Counted from the stretch's first letter, positions 16,820-27,135 are shown. The stretch is DNA of 64,000 nt from Conexibacter sp. DBS9H8 (GCF_023330685.1 NZ_CP097128.1:2728001-2792000), one strand, 5' to 3'. The notes: a model not told the origin generated them from the sequence alone. Made by a program: numbers and translations.

Positions 16820-17710
16820 ATGTCCGCCGCCCCCACCGCCCCGCCCGTCGGGGCCACGCCCGCCCCGGTGACCCTCACCACGCTCGCCGGGTTTCACGCT
16901 CGCGGGGAGCCGATTGTGATGGTCACCGCGTATGACTTCCCGTCCGCGCGGGCCGCTGACGCCGCCGGCGTCGATCTCGTGCTCGTCGGCGACTCGGGGG
17001 CCCAGGTCGTGCTCGGGCACCCGTCAACGGTCGCGGTCAGCGTCGAGGAGATGCTCGTCCTCTCCCGCGCCGTGCGCCGGGGTCTCGTCACGCCCCTGCT
17101 CGTCTGTGACCTGCCCTTCGGCTCCTATGAGGAGTCCGACGCCCAGGCGATCGCGACCGCGATGCGGTTCGTCAAGGAGGCGGGCGCCGACGCGGTCAAG
17201 CTCGAGCGCGGCAACGCGACGTCCGTCGCTCGGGCGCGAGCGATCGTCGACGCCGGCGTCCCGGTGATGGGGCACGTCGGCCTCACCCCGCAGACAAGCG
17301 CGGCGCTCGGGGGGCTCCGGGCCCAGGGCAAGAGCACCGCCGCCGCCCTGAAGATCGTGCGCGAGGCGCTCGCGCTGCAGGAGGCCGGCTGCTTCGCGAT
17401 CGTTCTCGAGGCGATCCCGGCCGCCGTCTCGGCCGAGCTCGTCCCGATGCTCGAGGTACCGACGATCGGGATCGGCGCTGGACCGGCAACCGACGGTCAG
17501 GTCCTCGTCTTCCACGACCTCCTCGGCATCCGCGACGGTGCCGGCGCGAAGTTCGTGCGCCGCTACGCGGACCTGCAGGAGGAGATGGTCGCCGGGGTGG
17601 CCGCCTACGCCGAGGATGTGCGCAGCCGCCGCTTCCCCGGTCCAGAGAACAGCTACGGGATCGATGAGGCCGTGCTGACGAGTTTCCGGGCCGCCCTCAG
17701 CGAGCTGTGA
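16820..17710 (+). CDS. panB: 3-methyl-2-oxobutanoate hydroxymethyltransferase
   Basis: 296 residues. Adds a hydroxymethyl group from methylene-THF to ketoisovalerate. Metal and substrate motifs: MVTAYDFPSARAADAAGVD, LVGDSGAQVVLGH (the usual SLGM is replaced by SGAQ), VKLERG, MGHVGLTPQ, and IGIGAGPATDGQVLVFHD. The start ATG follows AAAGGA at a usable distance. The roughly 20-residue Ala/Pro-rich N-terminus is extra compared with E. coli PanB. It is the last gene of the pan cluster, followed by a strong hairpin. Confidence 0.97.
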   Translation: MSAAPTAPPVGATPAPVTLTTLAGFHARGEPIVMVTAYDFPSARAADAAGVDLVLVGDSGAQVVLGHPSTVAVSVEEMLVLSRAVRRGLVTPLLVCDLPFGSYEESDAQAIATAMRFVKEAGADAVKLERGNATSVARARAIVDAGVPVMGHVGLTPQTSAALGGLRAQGKSTAAALKIVREALALQEAGCFAIVLEAIPAAVSAELVPMLEVPTIGIGAGPATDGQVLVFHDLLGIRDGAGAKFVRRYADLQEEMVAGVAAYAEDVRSRRFPGPENSYGIDEAVLTSFRAALSEL

Positions 17711-17719
17711 GCGCGGCTC

Positions 17720-17755
17720 GGCGTCGGGGCGGGTCCCACGACCCGCCCCGGCGTC
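17720..17755 (+). terminator. Hairpin terminator-like structure after panB
   Basis: A perfect 10-bp stem, GGGGCGGGTC (17726-17735) with GACCCGCCCC (17740-17749) around loop CCAC. It is extended outward by six more pairs (two of them G-T) to about 16 bp. There is no T-tract after it, so it fits the U-less intrinsic-type hairpins common in GC-rich actinobacteria. It separates pan transcription from the DUF47 gene. Confidence 0.65.
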
Positions 17756-17763
17756 ACACCCCA

Positions 17764-17769
17764 TAACAT
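17764..17769 (+). promoter_or_regulatory. Candidate leaderless -10 box for the DUF47 gene
   Basis: TAACAT ends 7 bases before the ATG at 17777 and follows the panB hairpin. The -35 position falls in the hairpin and has no match. Confidence 0.45.
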
Positions 17770-17776
17770 CCCCCCC

Positions 17777-18403
17777 ATGCCGCGTCTGCCTCAGGTGTTC
17801 GGTCCGCGTGACCGCGCCTACTTCGAGCTCTTCGAGGAGGCGGGCGTCAACGTGTTCAAGGCGGCGACCCTGCTCGAGGAGATGCTCACGAACTTTCCCG
17901 ACTCCAAGCCGCTGGGAGAGCAGATTCGCCTGTGCGAGCATGAGGGGGACCGGATCACCCACGACATCATCGATCGGCTCAACCACAGCACGGTGACGCC
18001 GATCGATCGTCAGGACGTGCTCGCGCTCGCCTCCGCCCTCGATGACATCGTCGACTTCACAGAAGAGGTCTCCGACTACCTTGATCTGTACAAGATCGAG
18101 GCGCCGATGGACCAGTCGATCCGTCTCGCTCGGGTGCTCAAGGAGGCCGCCCGGCACATCTCCGAAGCGCTTCCCCGCCTCCGTGGCTTCCGTGACCTCT
18201 CCCACTACACGGTTGAGGTGAACCGCCTCGAGAATGAGGGTGACCGGATCACTCGGGAGGCGGTCGCCTCGCTGTTTGACGGCGGCATCGACCCGATGGT
18301 CGTGATCCGCTGGAAGGATCTGTTCGAGCGCCTCGAGGCCGCCATCGATGCCGCGGAGCACGCCGCGAACATCATGGAGGGCATCGTGATCAAGAACGGT
18401 TAG
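17777..18403 (+). CDS. DUF47 PhoU-like protein
   Basis: 208 residues, all-helical. Two PhoU-type metal-binding helices are evident: ICRL-like block RLCEHEGDRITHDIIDRLN and VNRLENEGDRITREAVASL, each with the E/D-x3-D pattern that coordinates metal. DUF47 proteins usually partner PiT-type phosphate transporters as regulators. Here no pit gene adjoins it; the only phosphate transporter in view is the MFS gene at 27150. It is transcribed alone from a predicted leaderless promoter and overlaps the convergent acyltransferase by 14 bases. Confidence 0.92.
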   Translation: MPRLPQVFGPRDRAYFELFEEAGVNVFKAATLLEEMLTNFPDSKPLGEQIRLCEHEGDRITHDIIDRLNHSTVTPIDRQDVLALASALDDIVDFTEEVSDYLDLYKIEAPMDQSIRLARVLKEAARHISEALPRLRGFRDLSHYTVEVNRLENEGDRITREAVASLFDGGIDPMVVIRWKDLFERLEAAIDAAEHAANIMEGIVIKNG

Positions 18404-18980
18404 CGTCAATCGGACGCAGCACCCGGGCCGGGACACCGGCGGCGACCGTACGCGCCGGGATGTCGCGAGTGACGACCGAGTTCGCACCGATCACCGCGCG
18501 CTCACCGATGCTGACCCCGCCGGTCACCACGACGTGGGCACCAAGCCAGACGTTGTCTCCAAGCCGGGTCGGCCCCGTGGTCGTGAATCCCTGCCAGGGC
18601 ACGGGGACGTTCGGATCGTCAAAGCGGTGGTCGGCGTCGGTGACAAGGCAGCCGTTGGCGAGCATGCAATAGGCGCCGATCTCGACGCGCTGCTGGGCGG
18701 CGATCATCACCCCGAGGTTGAGGAACGATCCGGCGCCGATGCGGATGTGCGCATCCGGTCCACCGGTGATCCACACCCCGGGTTCAAGCAGCGCGTGCTC
18801 GCCGATCTCGAGCCGGCCATCGCGGAGCATCTCGAGCGCCTCACCGTGGATGGGCCCCTTGGCGTAGGCGCGCCGACGCGCCAGCTCATAGTGAAGTGCG
18901 GCCCGGCGCCACGGGCGCCGGGCTCTCCCGTACCAGCGCCATTTCACCAGCCACAGGCGGGCGTCCGACGGGCTGATCAC
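18390..18980 (-). CDS. Left-handed beta-helix acyltransferase (maltose/galactoside acetyltransferase-like)
   Basis: 196 residues. The hexapeptide repeats of the LbH fold run from about residue 55 to 185 (for example [20 protein letters not shown] and [17 protein letters not shown]). The catalytic His is in TDADHRFDD. The N-terminal 45 residues are basic and Trp/Arg-rich with no repeats. Such enzymes O-acetylate sugars or polysaccharide precursors. The start overlaps the uvrA stop by 4 bases, so it rides on the uvrA transcript. Substrate unknown. Confidence 0.9.
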   Translation of the reverse strand: MISPSDARLWLVKWRWYGRARRPWRRAALHYELARRRAYAKGPIHGEALEMLRDGRLEIGEHALLEPGVWITGGPDAHIRIGAGSFLNLGVMIAAQQRVEIGAYCMLANGCLVTDADHRFDDPNVPVPWQGFTTTGPTRLGDNVWLGAHVVVTGGVSIGERAVIGANSVVTRDIPARTVAAGVPARVLRPIDANRS

Positions 18981-21844
18981 GCGGCCATCTGCCTCACCGA
19001 CGGCACCTCGGGCAGGAGCGGCACGAGGAAGCGCCCGGTTTCCGAACCTGTCGTCTGCCAGTTCGCGGCGATCACCTCCGGTGACCCGGTTGCGAGGATC
19101 ATCCCTCCCCCCTCCCCTCCCTCGGGCCCCAGGTCGATGAGATGGTCTGACACCTTGATGACGTCGAGATTGTGCTCGATCACGACGATCGAGTTGCCCG
19201 CATCGACGAGACGTTGCAGCACCTCCAACAGTCGCTGGATGTCGGCGAAGTGCAGGCCGGTCGTGGGCTCGTCGAGGATATAGATCGTCCGTCCTGTCGC
19301 GACCTTCGCCAACTCCGCGGCGAGCTTCACACGCTGGGCCTCCCCGCCAGACAGCGTCGTCGCCGGCTGACCGAGGCGCATGTAGCCGAGGCCGACGTCA
19401 AAGAGCGTCTGAACCCGCCGGTTGATCTTCGGAATGTGGGCGAAGAACGCCAAGGCCTCTTCAATGGGCATCTCGAGCACCTCAGCGATGTTCTTGCCCT
19501 TGAACCGGACCTCGAGCGTCTCCCGGTTGTAGCGCTTGCCCTGACACTGCTCGCAGGGGACGTACACATCGGGCAGGAAGTGCATCTCGATCTTGATCTG
19601 CCCGTCACCGGCGCAGACCTCACAGCGCCCGCCCTTGACGTTGAAGGAGAACCGACCCGGCTTGTACCCCCGTGCGCGAGCCTCCGGCGTGCGGCTGAAC
19701 AGGTCCCGGATCTGGTCGAACAGACCGATGTAGGTCGCAGGATTTGACCGCGGCGTCCGGCCGATCGGGGATTGGTCGACGGCGATGATCTTGTCGAGCT
19801 GATCGAGCCCCTCGATCGTCCCATGTCGTCCCGGGCGGAGCTTCGCCCTGTTGAGGCGGCTCGCGGCCGCCTTGTAGAGGATCTCGTTGACGAGGGTCGA
19901 CTTTCCGGACCCGGACACGCCCGTGACCGTACACAGCACACCGAGGGGAATCTCGACGTCGATGCTCTTGAGGTTGTTCTCGGCGGCCCCGGTGATTCGC
20001 ACCCACCCTGAGGGAGAGCGCCGCTGGGCGGGCAACTCGATCGCCAACCGGCCCGAGAGGTACTGCCCGGTGAGCGACCGCTTGTTTTTGGCCACCTGGG
20101 CGGGAGTCCCGGCGGCGACGACGTGTCCGCCGTGCTCGCCCGCGCCCGGACCGATGTCGATGAGATGGTCGGCGGCACGGATGGTATCCTGATCGTGCTC
20201 GACCACCAGCACCGTGTTGCCGACGTCACGAAGGGCCCGGAGCGTGCCGATCAGCCGCTCGTTGTCTCGCTGGTGGAGCCCGATCGACGGCTCGTCAAGG
20301 ATGTAGAGCACGCCAACGAGGGACGACCCGATCTGGGTCGCCAAACGGATGCGCTGGGCCTCCCCGCCCGACAGCGTCGCAGCGGCTCGCTCCATCGACA
20401 GGTACCCGACGCCGACGTTGTCGAGGAAAGTGAGCCGCTCGTTGATCTCCCGCAGAATCAGTCGGGCGATCCGCCGGTCGTGCTCGGTCAGGTCGAGATC
20501 GGCGAGCCAGGCGCGAGCCCGCGTCACCGACAGGGCGCAGAACTGATGGATCGCCGTGTTCTGGACGAGAACGGCACGCGATTCGGGTCGCAACCGCGCA
20601 CCCCGGCAGTCCGGGCACGGCCGCAGAGTCATGTACTCCTCGATCTTCTCCTTGGCGAAGTCCGACTCCGTTTCGCGATAGCGGCGCTCAAGCGCGGGCA
20701 CGATGCCCTCGAACCGTGTTTGGTATGAGCGGCGGCGCCCGAACGAGTTCCGATAGGAGACCTGCAGCCGCTCGTCGCCGGTCCCGTCGAGGAAGAAGGC
20801 CCGCTCGGCCGCCGGAAGCTCTTCCCAGGGGACGTTGATGTCGATCCCGTAACGCGCGGCGATCGCCTCCGTGAGCTTCTCGTAATAGTCGCTGGCACCA
20901 CCGACCCACGGTGCGATCGCCCCCTGGGCGATCGACAGGCCCGGATCGGGGATCACAAGATCGGGGTCGATCTCCATCTGGGCCCCGAGTCCCGTGCAGC
21001 GCGGACAGGCACCGTGGGGCGCGTTGAAGGAGAAAACCCGTGGCTCGAGTTCGATGAGACTGGGACCGTGCTCGGGGCAGGCGAACCGCTCGCTGTAGGT
21101 CTGGATCCGCTCAGGGGCATCCGCGGGCGCGTCGACGAGCTCGATCTCCACCAGTCCGTCCGCGAGCGTCACGGCCGTCTCAATCGAGTCGGCGAGCCGC
21201 TTGCGCAGGTCGTGCTTCATCACGAGCCGATCGACGACGACGGCGATGTCGTGCTTGAGCTTCTTGTCAAGCACAATCGGCTCGTCGAGACGGATGATCG
21301 CCCCATCGATCTTCACGCGTCCGAACCCCTCGTTGCGCAATTCCTCGAGCGGCTTGGTGTACTCGCCCTTGCGGCCCCGCACGATCGGAGCGAGCACCAT
21401 GAACCGGGTGCCCTCAGCGAGGTCCATCACCTGATCGATGATCTGCTCGGCCGATTGCCCGGTGATCGGGCGCCCGCAGAGGTGACAGTGGGGTTGTCCG
21501 ATGCGGGCCCACAGCAGCCTCAGGTAGTCGTAGATCTCGGTGACCGTTCCGACCGTCGAGCGCGGATTGCGTGAGGTCGTCTTCTGGTCGATGGAGATCG
21601 CCGGGGACAGCCCCTCGATCGAGTCAACGTCGGGCTTGTCCATCTGGCCGAGAAACTGCCGGGCATAAGCGGACAGGGACTCGACGTACCGACGTTGGCC
21701 CTCAGCGTAGATCGTGTCAAAGGCGAGCGACGATTTGCCCGACCCCGACAGACCGGTGATGACGGTCAGCGACCCGCGTGGAATCGCCACCGTGATGTCC
21801 TTGAGGTTGTGCTCCCGAGCCCCGGAGACGATCAGCTGATCCAC
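18977..21844 (-). CDS. uvrA: Excinuclease ABC subunit A
   Basis: DNA damage sensor ATPase of nucleotide excision repair, 955 residues from GTG 21844. The start gives the family N-terminus [16 protein letters not shown] and lies 8 bases after TATCCT; a GTG 21 bases upstream falls in the LexA box and adds only MPLSSLG. Two ABC modules: Walker [11 protein letters not shown] and [10 protein letters not shown], signatures [10 protein letters not shown] and [10 protein letters not shown]. The zinc modules include CHLCGRP and, near the middle of the second half, CEVCAGDGQ with CEQCQGKRY. Likely SOS-inducible. uvrB follows separately with a divIVA-like gene between. Confidence 0.98.
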   Translation of the reverse strand: MDQLIVSGAREHNLKDITVAIPRGSLTVITGLSGSGKSSLAFDTIYAEGQRRYVESLSAYARQFLGQMDKPDVDSIEGLSPAISIDQKTTSRNPRSTVGTVTEIYDYLRLLWARIGQPHCHLCGRPITGQSAEQIIDQVMDLAEGTRFMVLAPIVRGRKGEYTKPLEELRNEGFGRVKIDGAIIRLDEPIVLDKKLKHDIAVVVDRLVMKHDLRKRLADSIETAVTLADGLVEIELVDAPADAPERIQTYSERFACPEHGPSLIELEPRVFSFNAPHGACPRCTGLGAQMEIDPDLVIPDPGLSIAQGAIAPWVGGASDYYEKLTEAIAARYGIDINVPWEELPAAERAFFLDGTGDERLQVSYRNSFGRRRSYQTRFEGIVPALERRYRETESDFAKEKIEEYMTLRPCPDCRGARLRPESRAVLVQNTAIHQFCALSVTRARAWLADLDLTEHDRRIARLILREINERLTFLDNVGVGYLSMERAAATLSGGEAQRIRLATQIGSSLVGVLYILDEPSIGLHQRDNERLIGTLRALRDVGNTVLVVEHDQDTIRAADHLIDIGPGAGEHGGHVVAAGTPAQVAKNKRSLTGQYLSGRLAIELPAQRRSPSGWVRITGAAENNLKSIDVEIPLGVLCTVTGVSGSGKSTLVNEILYKAAASRLNRAKLRPGRHGTIEGLDQLDKIIAVDQSPIGRTPRSNPATYIGLFDQIRDLFSRTPEARARGYKPGRFSFNVKGGRCEVCAGDGQIKIEMHFLPDVYVPCEQCQGKRYNRETLEVRFKGKNIAEVLEMPIEEALAFFAHIPKINRRVQTLFDVGLGYMRLGQPATTLSGGEAQRVKLAAELAKVATGRTIYILDEPTTGLHFADIQRLLEVLQRLVDAGNSIVVIEHNLDVIKVSDHLIDLGPEGGEGGGMILATGSPEVIAANWQTTGSETGRFLVPLLPEVPSVRQMAA

Positions 21845-21852
21845 ACCGAGAG

Positions 21853-21858
21853 AGGATA
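21853..21858 (-). promoter_or_regulatory. uvrA: Candidate -10 box for uvrA
   Basis: TATCCT on the minus strand, 8 bases before GTG 21844, predicts a leaderless transcript. The LexA box lies immediately upstream, over the spacer and -35 region. Confidence 0.5.
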
Positions 21859-21864
21859 GGGGCA

Positions 21865-21878
21865 CGAACGGACGTTCG
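21865..21878 (-). promoter_or_regulatory. LexA (SOS) box upstream of uvrA
   Basis: CGAACGGACGTTCG is a perfect CGAAC-N4-GTTCG palindrome, the LexA operator of Gram-positive bacteria and actinobacteria. It starts 7 bases upstream of the uvrA -10 box, so bound LexA would block RNA polymerase. No equal site was seen upstream of uvrB. Confidence 0.85.
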
Positions 21879-21915
21879 TCTCCCTATCGACCAGCGATGC
21901 GGTCAGCCGCTGACC

Positions 21916-22794
21916 TTATCCCTCCACGGAGGCGTAGACCTCGTCAAGCAGGCGTGCGCGGTCCCCGAGCTGGAAGTTCTCGGCCAGGTAACGGTCGGTC
22001 TCCTCCCGCGGCGTCCCGTTGAGCGCCATATTGAGGGCGACAAGTCGAGCCCCCTCGATATCGTCGTCGCCGTCCACGGCGAACGAGCCCATGGTCTTCT
22101 CGGACGACGCCTCCGCGCTCGGCGTCCGGGCGCTCCTGGCGCGCACCGGCACCTCTGCAAACGCGGCGGTTGCCGTCTCCTCCTCCTCCTCATCATCATC
22201 ATCATCGAGGATCGGAGCGGTCGCGCGCGTCGAGGATGAACCGAGTGCACCAGCCCCGGCTCGTGGGTGGCGAGTCCCAAAACTCGACGGTTCGGCCTCG
22301 AACCTCGGACGCGGCGCGACGGCCGTCTTCACCTCATCCAGGTTGCCCTCGAGCAGTTGCAAGTCGGCATTGAGCCGGTTCGAGCCCGTACGCAGCGCTT
22401 CGAGTAGTGCGGACAGCTCCGATTCCATCGCGTCCAAGCGCTGGAGCATCACTGAGGTCGACTCCGATACCTGCCCGACGTAGTCCCGCGCCTGGGCACT
22501 CGCCTGCTGACGGACCGTTGCCGCCTCCTGTGAGGCCTCGGCGCGGATATCGGCCGCATCCTCCTCGGCCTGGGCGGTGATCGCTGCCGCGCTCGATTCG
22601 GCGGCCTCGACGATCGCCTTGACCTGGGCCGAGGCGGCCGACGCGAGCGTCTCGGTCCGCCGCCGCGAGGTCGACTTGATCCGGTCAACCTCGTCCGCGA
22701 CCGCGGCGAGGTGGGCGTCGACGGCGTCGGGGTCGTATCCGCGCCGGCCGATCGGAAAATCCTTCTTCTCTATTACCTGTCGTTCAAGAGCCAC
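21916..22794 (-). CDS. DivIVA-domain coiled-coil protein
   Basis: 292 residues. The N-terminal DivIVA/Wag31 membrane-binding segment is recognisable (EKKDFPIGRRGYDPDAVDAH, equivalent to the F-x3-RGYD motif). A long Ala/Glu/Ser coiled coil (about 40-150) and a second helical part follow. Next come an acidic linker (DDDDDEEEEE) and a C-terminal helix-rich domain ending YLAENFQLGDRARLLDEVYA. GTG at 22794 is preferred; the ORF extension upstream is antisense-like. It may mark poles or septa or organise cell-wall growth. It lies between uvrB and uvrA, with only 10 bases after uvrB. The GAT/GAG codon repeat is described separately. Confidence 0.85.
   Translation of the reverse strand: MALERQVIEKKDFPIGRRGYDPDAVDAHLAAVADEVDRIKSTSRRRTETLASAASAQVKAIVEAAESSAAAITAQAEEDAADIRAEASQEAATVRQQASAQARDYVGQVSESTSVMLQRLDAMESELSALLEALRTGSNRLNADLQLLEGNLDEVKTAVAPRPRFEAEPSSFGTRHPRAGAGALGSSSTRATAPILDDDDDEEEEETATAAFAEVPVRARSARTPSAEASSEKTMGSFAVDGDDDIEGARLVALNMALNGTPREETDRYLAENFQLGDRARLLDEVYASVEG
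22177..22206 (-). repeat. Triplet microsatellite (GAT)5(GAG)5 inside the DivIVA-like gene
   Basis: The minus strand reads five GAT codons followed by five GAG codons without interruption, encoding D5E5. In a genome that otherwise prefers GAC, five identical GAT codons point to slippage expansion rather than codon selection. Changes in copy number keep frame. Confidence 0.9.
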
Positions 22795-22801
22795 GTGCGA
22801 G

Positions 22802-22807
22802 AGACTA
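22802..22807 (-). promoter_or_regulatory. Possible -10 box for the DivIVA-like gene
   Basis: TAGTCT on the minus strand, 7 bases before GTG 22794, beginning with the uvrB stop codon TAG. It could give a leaderless transcript independent of uvrB. The match may be chance because TAG is fixed by the stop. Confidence 0.3.
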
Positions 22808-24802
22808 CCCGACGGTGAGGTCGAGTTGGCGCCGCAGATCGCGGATCTCGTCTCGGAGCCGGGCCGCATATTCAAAACGGAGGTCCTCCGCGGCTGCGAG
22901 CATCTCCTCCTCCAGTTCGACGATCGACTTCTCAAGCTCAGCGGCCGGCACCCCTTCCGCAATCTGGCGCCGCCGACGCCTGGACTTGGGGACCTTGGAT
23001 TCGGACTGCAGAAACTCAGCGATATCAGAGATGCCCTTGGTGATCGACTCGGGGGTGATGCCGTGGGACTCGTTGTAGGCGACCTGAATCGCCCGACGTC
23101 GATCGGTCTCCTCGATCGCCGCACGCATTGCCGCCGACTCCTTGTCCGCGTACATCAGCACGCGACCGTCGACATGACGCGCCGCCCGCCCGATCGTCTG
23201 GATGAGCGAGGTCGCGCCGCGTAGGAAGCCCTCCTTGTCCGCGTCGAGAATCGCCACGAGACTCACCTCGGGGAGGTCGAGCCCCTCGCGCAGCAGGTTG
23301 ACCCCGACGAGGACGTCGTACTGGCCGAGGCGGAGTTCGCGGATGATCTGGATGCGTTCGAGCGTGTCGATCTCCGAATGCAGATAGCGAACCTTGAACC
23401 CCATCTCGAGGAGGTAGTCGCTGAGGTCCTCGGACATCTTCTTGGTGAGGGTCGTGACGAGCACGCGCTCGTCACGCTCAACCCGAGTTCGGATCTCGTT
23501 CATCAGGTCATCGATCTGGTTGCGCGTCTCACGCACCTCAATCTCCGGGTCGACGATCCCGGTCGGACGGACGATCTGCTCGACGATCCGGTCCGCATGG
23601 GTGCGCTCGTACTCCCCGGGGGTGGCAGAGACGAACACGATCTGTGGCGTGATCGAGAGGAACTCCTGGAAGGTCTGGGGACGGTTCCCCATCGCGCTGG
23701 GCAAGCGGAAGCCGTATTCGACGAGGGTGTTCTTGCGTGAGCGGTCACCCTCGTACTGGCCGCCGATCTGGGGAACCGTCTGATGGGACTCGTCGATAAA
23801 GCAGACAAAATCGTCAGGGAAGTAATCGATCAGGCAGTAGGGCCGCTCACCCGGCTTGCGCCCGTCGAGGATCTCCGAGTAGTTCTCGATCCCACTGCAG
23901 AACCCCATCTCACGCAGCATTTCCATGTCGTACTGGGTGCGCTGGCGGAGGCGGTGGGATTCCAGCAGCTTTCCCTGCTGCTCGAACTCCGCGCACCGGG
24001 CCTCGAGCTGACGCCCGATCTCGGCCACCGCATCATCGATGTGTCCCTCGCGGACGTTGTAGTGGCTGGCCGGCCAGATCGCGACGTGCTCGAGCCCGTC
24101 CTCGAGCACCTCACCCGTCACGCTGTCGAAGTGCTGGAGGTGCTCGACTTCGTCACCGAAGAGCACGACTCGGTAGGCGGTCTCCGCATAGGCGGGCCAG
24201 ATCTCCAGTGTCTCGCCGCGAACCCGGAAGGTGCCGCGGGCGAGCGCGGTGTCGTTGCGGGTGTACTGGATCGAGACGAGCTTGCGCAGCAGTCGGTCGC
24301 GATCGATCATCTCGCCCTGACGGATCACCTGGAGGTTCTCGTCATAGACCTCAGGAGAACCGAGACCGTAGATGCTCGACACCGACGCGACGATGATCAC
24401 GTCGCGGCGGGCGAACAGCGCGGCGGTCGCGGCGTGTCGGAGACGGTCGATCTCCTGGTTGATCGCAGAGTCCTTCTCGATGTACAGGTCTTTGGACGGG
24501 ACGTAGGCTTCGGGCTGGTAGTAGTCGTAGTACGAGACGAAGTATTCGACGGCGTTGCGCGGAAAATAGGAGCGGAACTCATTGCACAACTGCGCCGCCA
24601 AGGTCTTGTTGTGCGCGAGCACAAGGGCCGGTTTCTGGACCGCCTCGATCGTGGCCGCCATCGTCATCGTCTTACCGGTCCCGGTCGCGCCAAGCAGGGT
24701 CATCGCGCGCTCCCCGGCGGTGATCCCTTCGGCAAGGCTGGTGATCGCCCGCGGCTGATCGGCGGTCGGCGCGTAGCTGGCATCGAGCTCGAATTTCGGC
24801 AC
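22805..24802 (-). CDS. uvrB: Excinuclease ABC subunit B
   Basis: DNA helicase-like damage-verification subunit of excision repair, 665 residues. GTG 24802 gives the family start ([19 protein letters not shown]); it follows TTTAAT by 6 bases, whereas the longer TTG start would overlap the divergent gene's upstream region. Walker A is [12 protein letters not shown]; the beta-hairpin region is [21 protein letters not shown]-like box IDESHQT; motif [11 protein letters not shown]. The C-terminal UVR domain ([20 protein letters not shown]) recruits UvrC. Confidence 0.98.
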   Translation of the reverse strand: MPKFELDASYAPTADQPRAITSLAEGITAGERAMTLLGATGTGKTMTMAATIEAVQKPALVLAHNKTLAAQLCNEFRSYFPRNAVEYFVSYYDYYQPEAYVPSKDLYIEKDSAINQEIDRLRHAATAALFARRDVIIVASVSSIYGLGSPEVYDENLQVIRQGEMIDRDRLLRKLVSIQYTRNDTALARGTFRVRGETLEIWPAYAETAYRVVLFGDEVEHLQHFDSVTGEVLEDGLEHVAIWPASHYNVREGHIDDAVAEIGRQLEARCAEFEQQGKLLESHRLRQRTQYDMEMLREMGFCSGIENYSEILDGRKPGERPYCLIDYFPDDFVCFIDESHQTVPQIGGQYEGDRSRKNTLVEYGFRLPSAMGNRPQTFQEFLSITPQIVFVSATPGEYERTHADRIVEQIVRPTGIVDPEIEVRETRNQIDDLMNEIRTRVERDERVLVTTLTKKMSEDLSDYLLEMGFKVRYLHSEIDTLERIQIIRELRLGQYDVLVGVNLLREGLDLPEVSLVAILDADKEGFLRGATSLIQTIGRAARHVDGRVLMYADKESAAMRAAIEETDRRRAIQVAYNESHGITPESITKGISDIAEFLQSESKVPKSRRRRRQIAEGVPAAELEKSIVELEEEMLAAAEDLRFEYAARLRDEIRDLRRQLDLTVG

Positions 24803-24808
24803 AATCGC

Positions 24809-24814
24809 ATTAAA
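24809..24814 (-). promoter_or_regulatory. uvrB: Candidate leaderless -10 box for uvrB
   Basis: TTTAAT on the minus strand, 6 bases before GTG 24802. A short inverted repeat GGTCA-N5-TGACC lies at 24826-24840, over the -35 region, and could be an operator. Confidence 0.4.
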
Positions 24815-24888
24815 CCGCGCCGGTAGGTCAGCCTTTGACCGCAATGAGGGGGTACGCAACTTCGCCGCCGGCCGGTCGTTCGAGACCC

Positions 24889-27135
24889 ATGCGCGCGTCC
24901 TTCCCCACCCCCCTCAAGCTCCGCCGTCGGCACCGGCTGCTCGCGATGCTCGGCACATGCGTCGTGATGCTCGGCCTCCAACTCGGGTCGGCGGCGGCCC
25001 AGACGCGATCGCTGCGCGCGGTCCACTACGACGGCGTGGTCATCCACGTCCCCTCCGGATGGCCGGTCTTCGACCTCTCGCCGACGTCCCGGACCTGCGT
25101 CCGGTTCAACCGCCACGCACTGTACCTCGGGCGACCGGGGCAATCCGAGGCCTGTCCGGTGCACAGCGCCGGCCGAACTGAAGCGATCCTCGTCGAGCCG
25201 ACAGGGTCGTCCGGAACGGGCGCGGGACTGTATGGGCCAGACGTCACGATTCACCGGCGGGGGCGGGTGACGATCACGGCAACCTGGCGCAACGATCCCA
25301 ACCTCATTCGGCGGGCACTCGATCTGCGAACCCTGTCTGGCTCTCGTGCGCCCGTCCAGACTGATCTTCGTCGAGCTCGGCGCGTCTCAGGCGAGGAGGC
25401 CGCCGCGCCCGGCTCCGTGTTCGCCGGCGAGGGATTCGACGCCTGCTCGACCCCGTCGGAGCAGACGATGTCCCAGTGGCGCGCATCCTCCCCCTACGGC
25501 GCCGTCGGGGTGTACATCGGCGGCGAGAACATGGCCTGCTCGCAACCCAACCTCTCCGCAGCTTGGGTCGACACCGAGTCGGCGGCCGGCTGGCACATCG
25601 TGCCGATCTACGTTGGCCTGCAGGCCCCGCAGAACACGTGCGGCTGCGCGGGGATCACGCCCGCGCAGGCGACCTCAGAAGGTACCGCGGCGGCCACCGA
25701 TGCTGTCTATGACGCCCAGAGCATCGGGCTCGGTCCAGGCAATCCGATCTACGACGACATGGAGGGGTACCCGCGAGAAAGCGCAAATAGCCCGGCGGTG
25801 CTCGCCTTCCTCCAGGGCTGGACCGAACAGCTCCATGCCGACGGCTACCTGTCAGGGATCTACAGCAGCGACAACTCGGGGATCGCCGATCTCGTCTCAC
25901 AGGTCGGAACTGGGTACGTCGAGCCCGATGACATCTGGATCGCCAACTGGAACGGCCAGGCGAGCACGTCCGATCCGAACGTTCCGAGCGGCGACTGGGC
26001 ATCCAACCAGCGGCTGCACCAGTATCAGGGGGCAACAAACGCCACCTATGGCGGCACGACGATCAATATCGACAACGACTACGTCGACGGGGCCACCGCC
26101 GCCTACGGCGCGAGTTCTTCCGCACCCCCGACGATCACCGCAGTGCCGTCAGCGACCTCCCCACCGATCGTCGAGGGGGTACCCGTCGTCGGTCAAACCC
26201 TGGTCGAGAGCCATGGCGGATGGAGTCAGTCTCCGAGCACCTACGGCGTGCAGTGGTTCCGGTGCACGAGCGCCGCGACTGGGTGTGCCCCGATCAGCGG
26301 AGCAAGCGGCCAGACGTACACGCTCACGCCCGCCGATGCCGGTCACACCGTCCTCGCGACCGAGGTAGCCGCCAACGCTCTGGGCACGAGCGCCGCCACC
26401 GCATCGGCTCCGACCGTCCCGATCGCAGCGAAACCGTCCGGTTACTGGTCCTTCAGCGCGGCGGGAGCGGTCTATAACAGCGAGTACGAGCCGCTGTGGG
26501 GCTCGCCCGCTTCAGCCGGACAGAACGACTTCACCGGAATGGCCGCGACGGGCGGCGGGCGGGGCTATTGGCTCGTTACTCGATACGCCGTGGTCGATGC
26601 CTTTGGAGACGCCACCCGCCTGCCGCGCATCTTCGTCGCGCATCCGGTCGACGGGATCGTGCGGTCTCCCGCGGGCGGCTACTGGCTCTACACCGCCGAG
26701 GGGAACGTCTATCCAAGCAGCGGCACCCCCTTCTACGGGTCCGCCGCACACAGCCATCTCTACGACGTCACCGGGATGGCCTCGCTCCCGAACGGCCCGG
26801 GCTACTGGCTCGTCACCCGGATGGGAAGGGTGCTCGCCTTTGGTCACGCCCCGCAACTCCCGGCGATCCGGCCGCTGCATCCGGTCATCGGCATCGTCGC
26901 CGGACCGAACCATGGCTACTGGCTCTACACCGCCGAGGGCAACGTCTACAACAGCGAGCGGGTTCCGTTCTACGGCTCACCCAAGGTGGCGGGCATCGTC
27001 GGGATGATCGCGACTCCGGACGGCCGCGGCTACTGGCTGATCTCTCGAACCGGAGTGGTGTACGCCTACGGAGACGCCGCCCGCTACCCGAATCCGACCC
27101 TCACGGGAGGGTCGGTGGTCGGGATCGCGGGCTAG
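24889..27135 (+). CDS. Secreted DUF1906 (glycoside-hydrolase-like) protein with GYW repeat domain
   Basis: 748 residues. A signal peptide (basic start, then [21 protein letters not shown]) leads to a short unassigned region. The DUF1906/Rv2525c-like TIM-barrel domain spans about residues 182-401 ([38 protein letters not shown]). An Ig-like module (about 415-510, [17 protein letters not shown]) follows, then six GYW units from residue 518 to the end. DUF1906 domains resemble lysozyme-type hydrolases and act at the cell wall. The acidic D-M-E in YDDMEGY may be catalytic. ATG 24889 is set by the signal peptide. Convergent with the MFS gene. Confidence 0.88.
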   Translation: MRASFPTPLKLRRRHRLLAMLGTCVVMLGLQLGSAAAQTRSLRAVHYDGVVIHVPSGWPVFDLSPTSRTCVRFNRHALYLGRPGQSEACPVHSAGRTEAILVEPTGSSGTGAGLYGPDVTIHRRGRVTITATWRNDPNLIRRALDLRTLSGSRAPVQTDLRRARRVSGEEAAAPGSVFAGEGFDACSTPSEQTMSQWRASSPYGAVGVYIGGENMACSQPNLSAAWVDTESAAGWHIVPIYVGLQAPQNTCGCAGITPAQATSEGTAAATDAVYDAQSIGLGPGNPIYDDMEGYPRESANSPAVLAFLQGWTEQLHADGYLSGIYSSDNSGIADLVSQVGTGYVEPDDIWIANWNGQASTSDPNVPSGDWASNQRLHQYQGATNATYGGTTINIDNDYVDGATAAYGASSSAPPTITAVPSATSPPIVEGVPVVGQTLVESHGGWSQSPSTYGVQWFRCTSAATGCAPISGASGQTYTLTPADAGHTVLATEVAANALGTSAATASAPTVPIAAKPSGYWSFSAAGAVYNSEYEPLWGSPASAGQNDFTGMAATGGGRGYWLVTRYAVVDAFGDATRLPRIFVAHPVDGIVRSPAGGYWLYTAEGNVYPSSGTPFYGSAAHSHLYDVTGMASLPNGPGYWLVTRMGRVLAFGHAPQLPAIRPLHPVIGIVAGPNHGYWLYTAEGNVYNSERVPFYGSPKVAGIVGMIATPDGRGYWLISRTGVVYAYGDAARYPNPTLTGGSVVGIAG
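26440..27132 (+). repeat. Six-unit GYW repeat (three alternating pairs), predicted beta-propeller
   Basis: Six protein repeats of about 40 residues each begin with GYW, at residues near 518, 559, 596, 638, 676 and 715. Odd units read GYW-x-(F/Y)(S/T)A-x-G-x-VY-N/P-S followed by G-S; even units read GYWL(V/I)(T/S)R...V-x-A(F/Y)G(D/H)A. The odd/even alternation suggests duplication of a two-blade unit. Confidence 0.85.

Noticed and set aside
24826-24840. GGTCA-N5-TGACC inverted repeat upstream of uvrB
   Set aside because: Only 5-base arms; too short to claim an operator, so it is mentioned only under the uvrB promoter.
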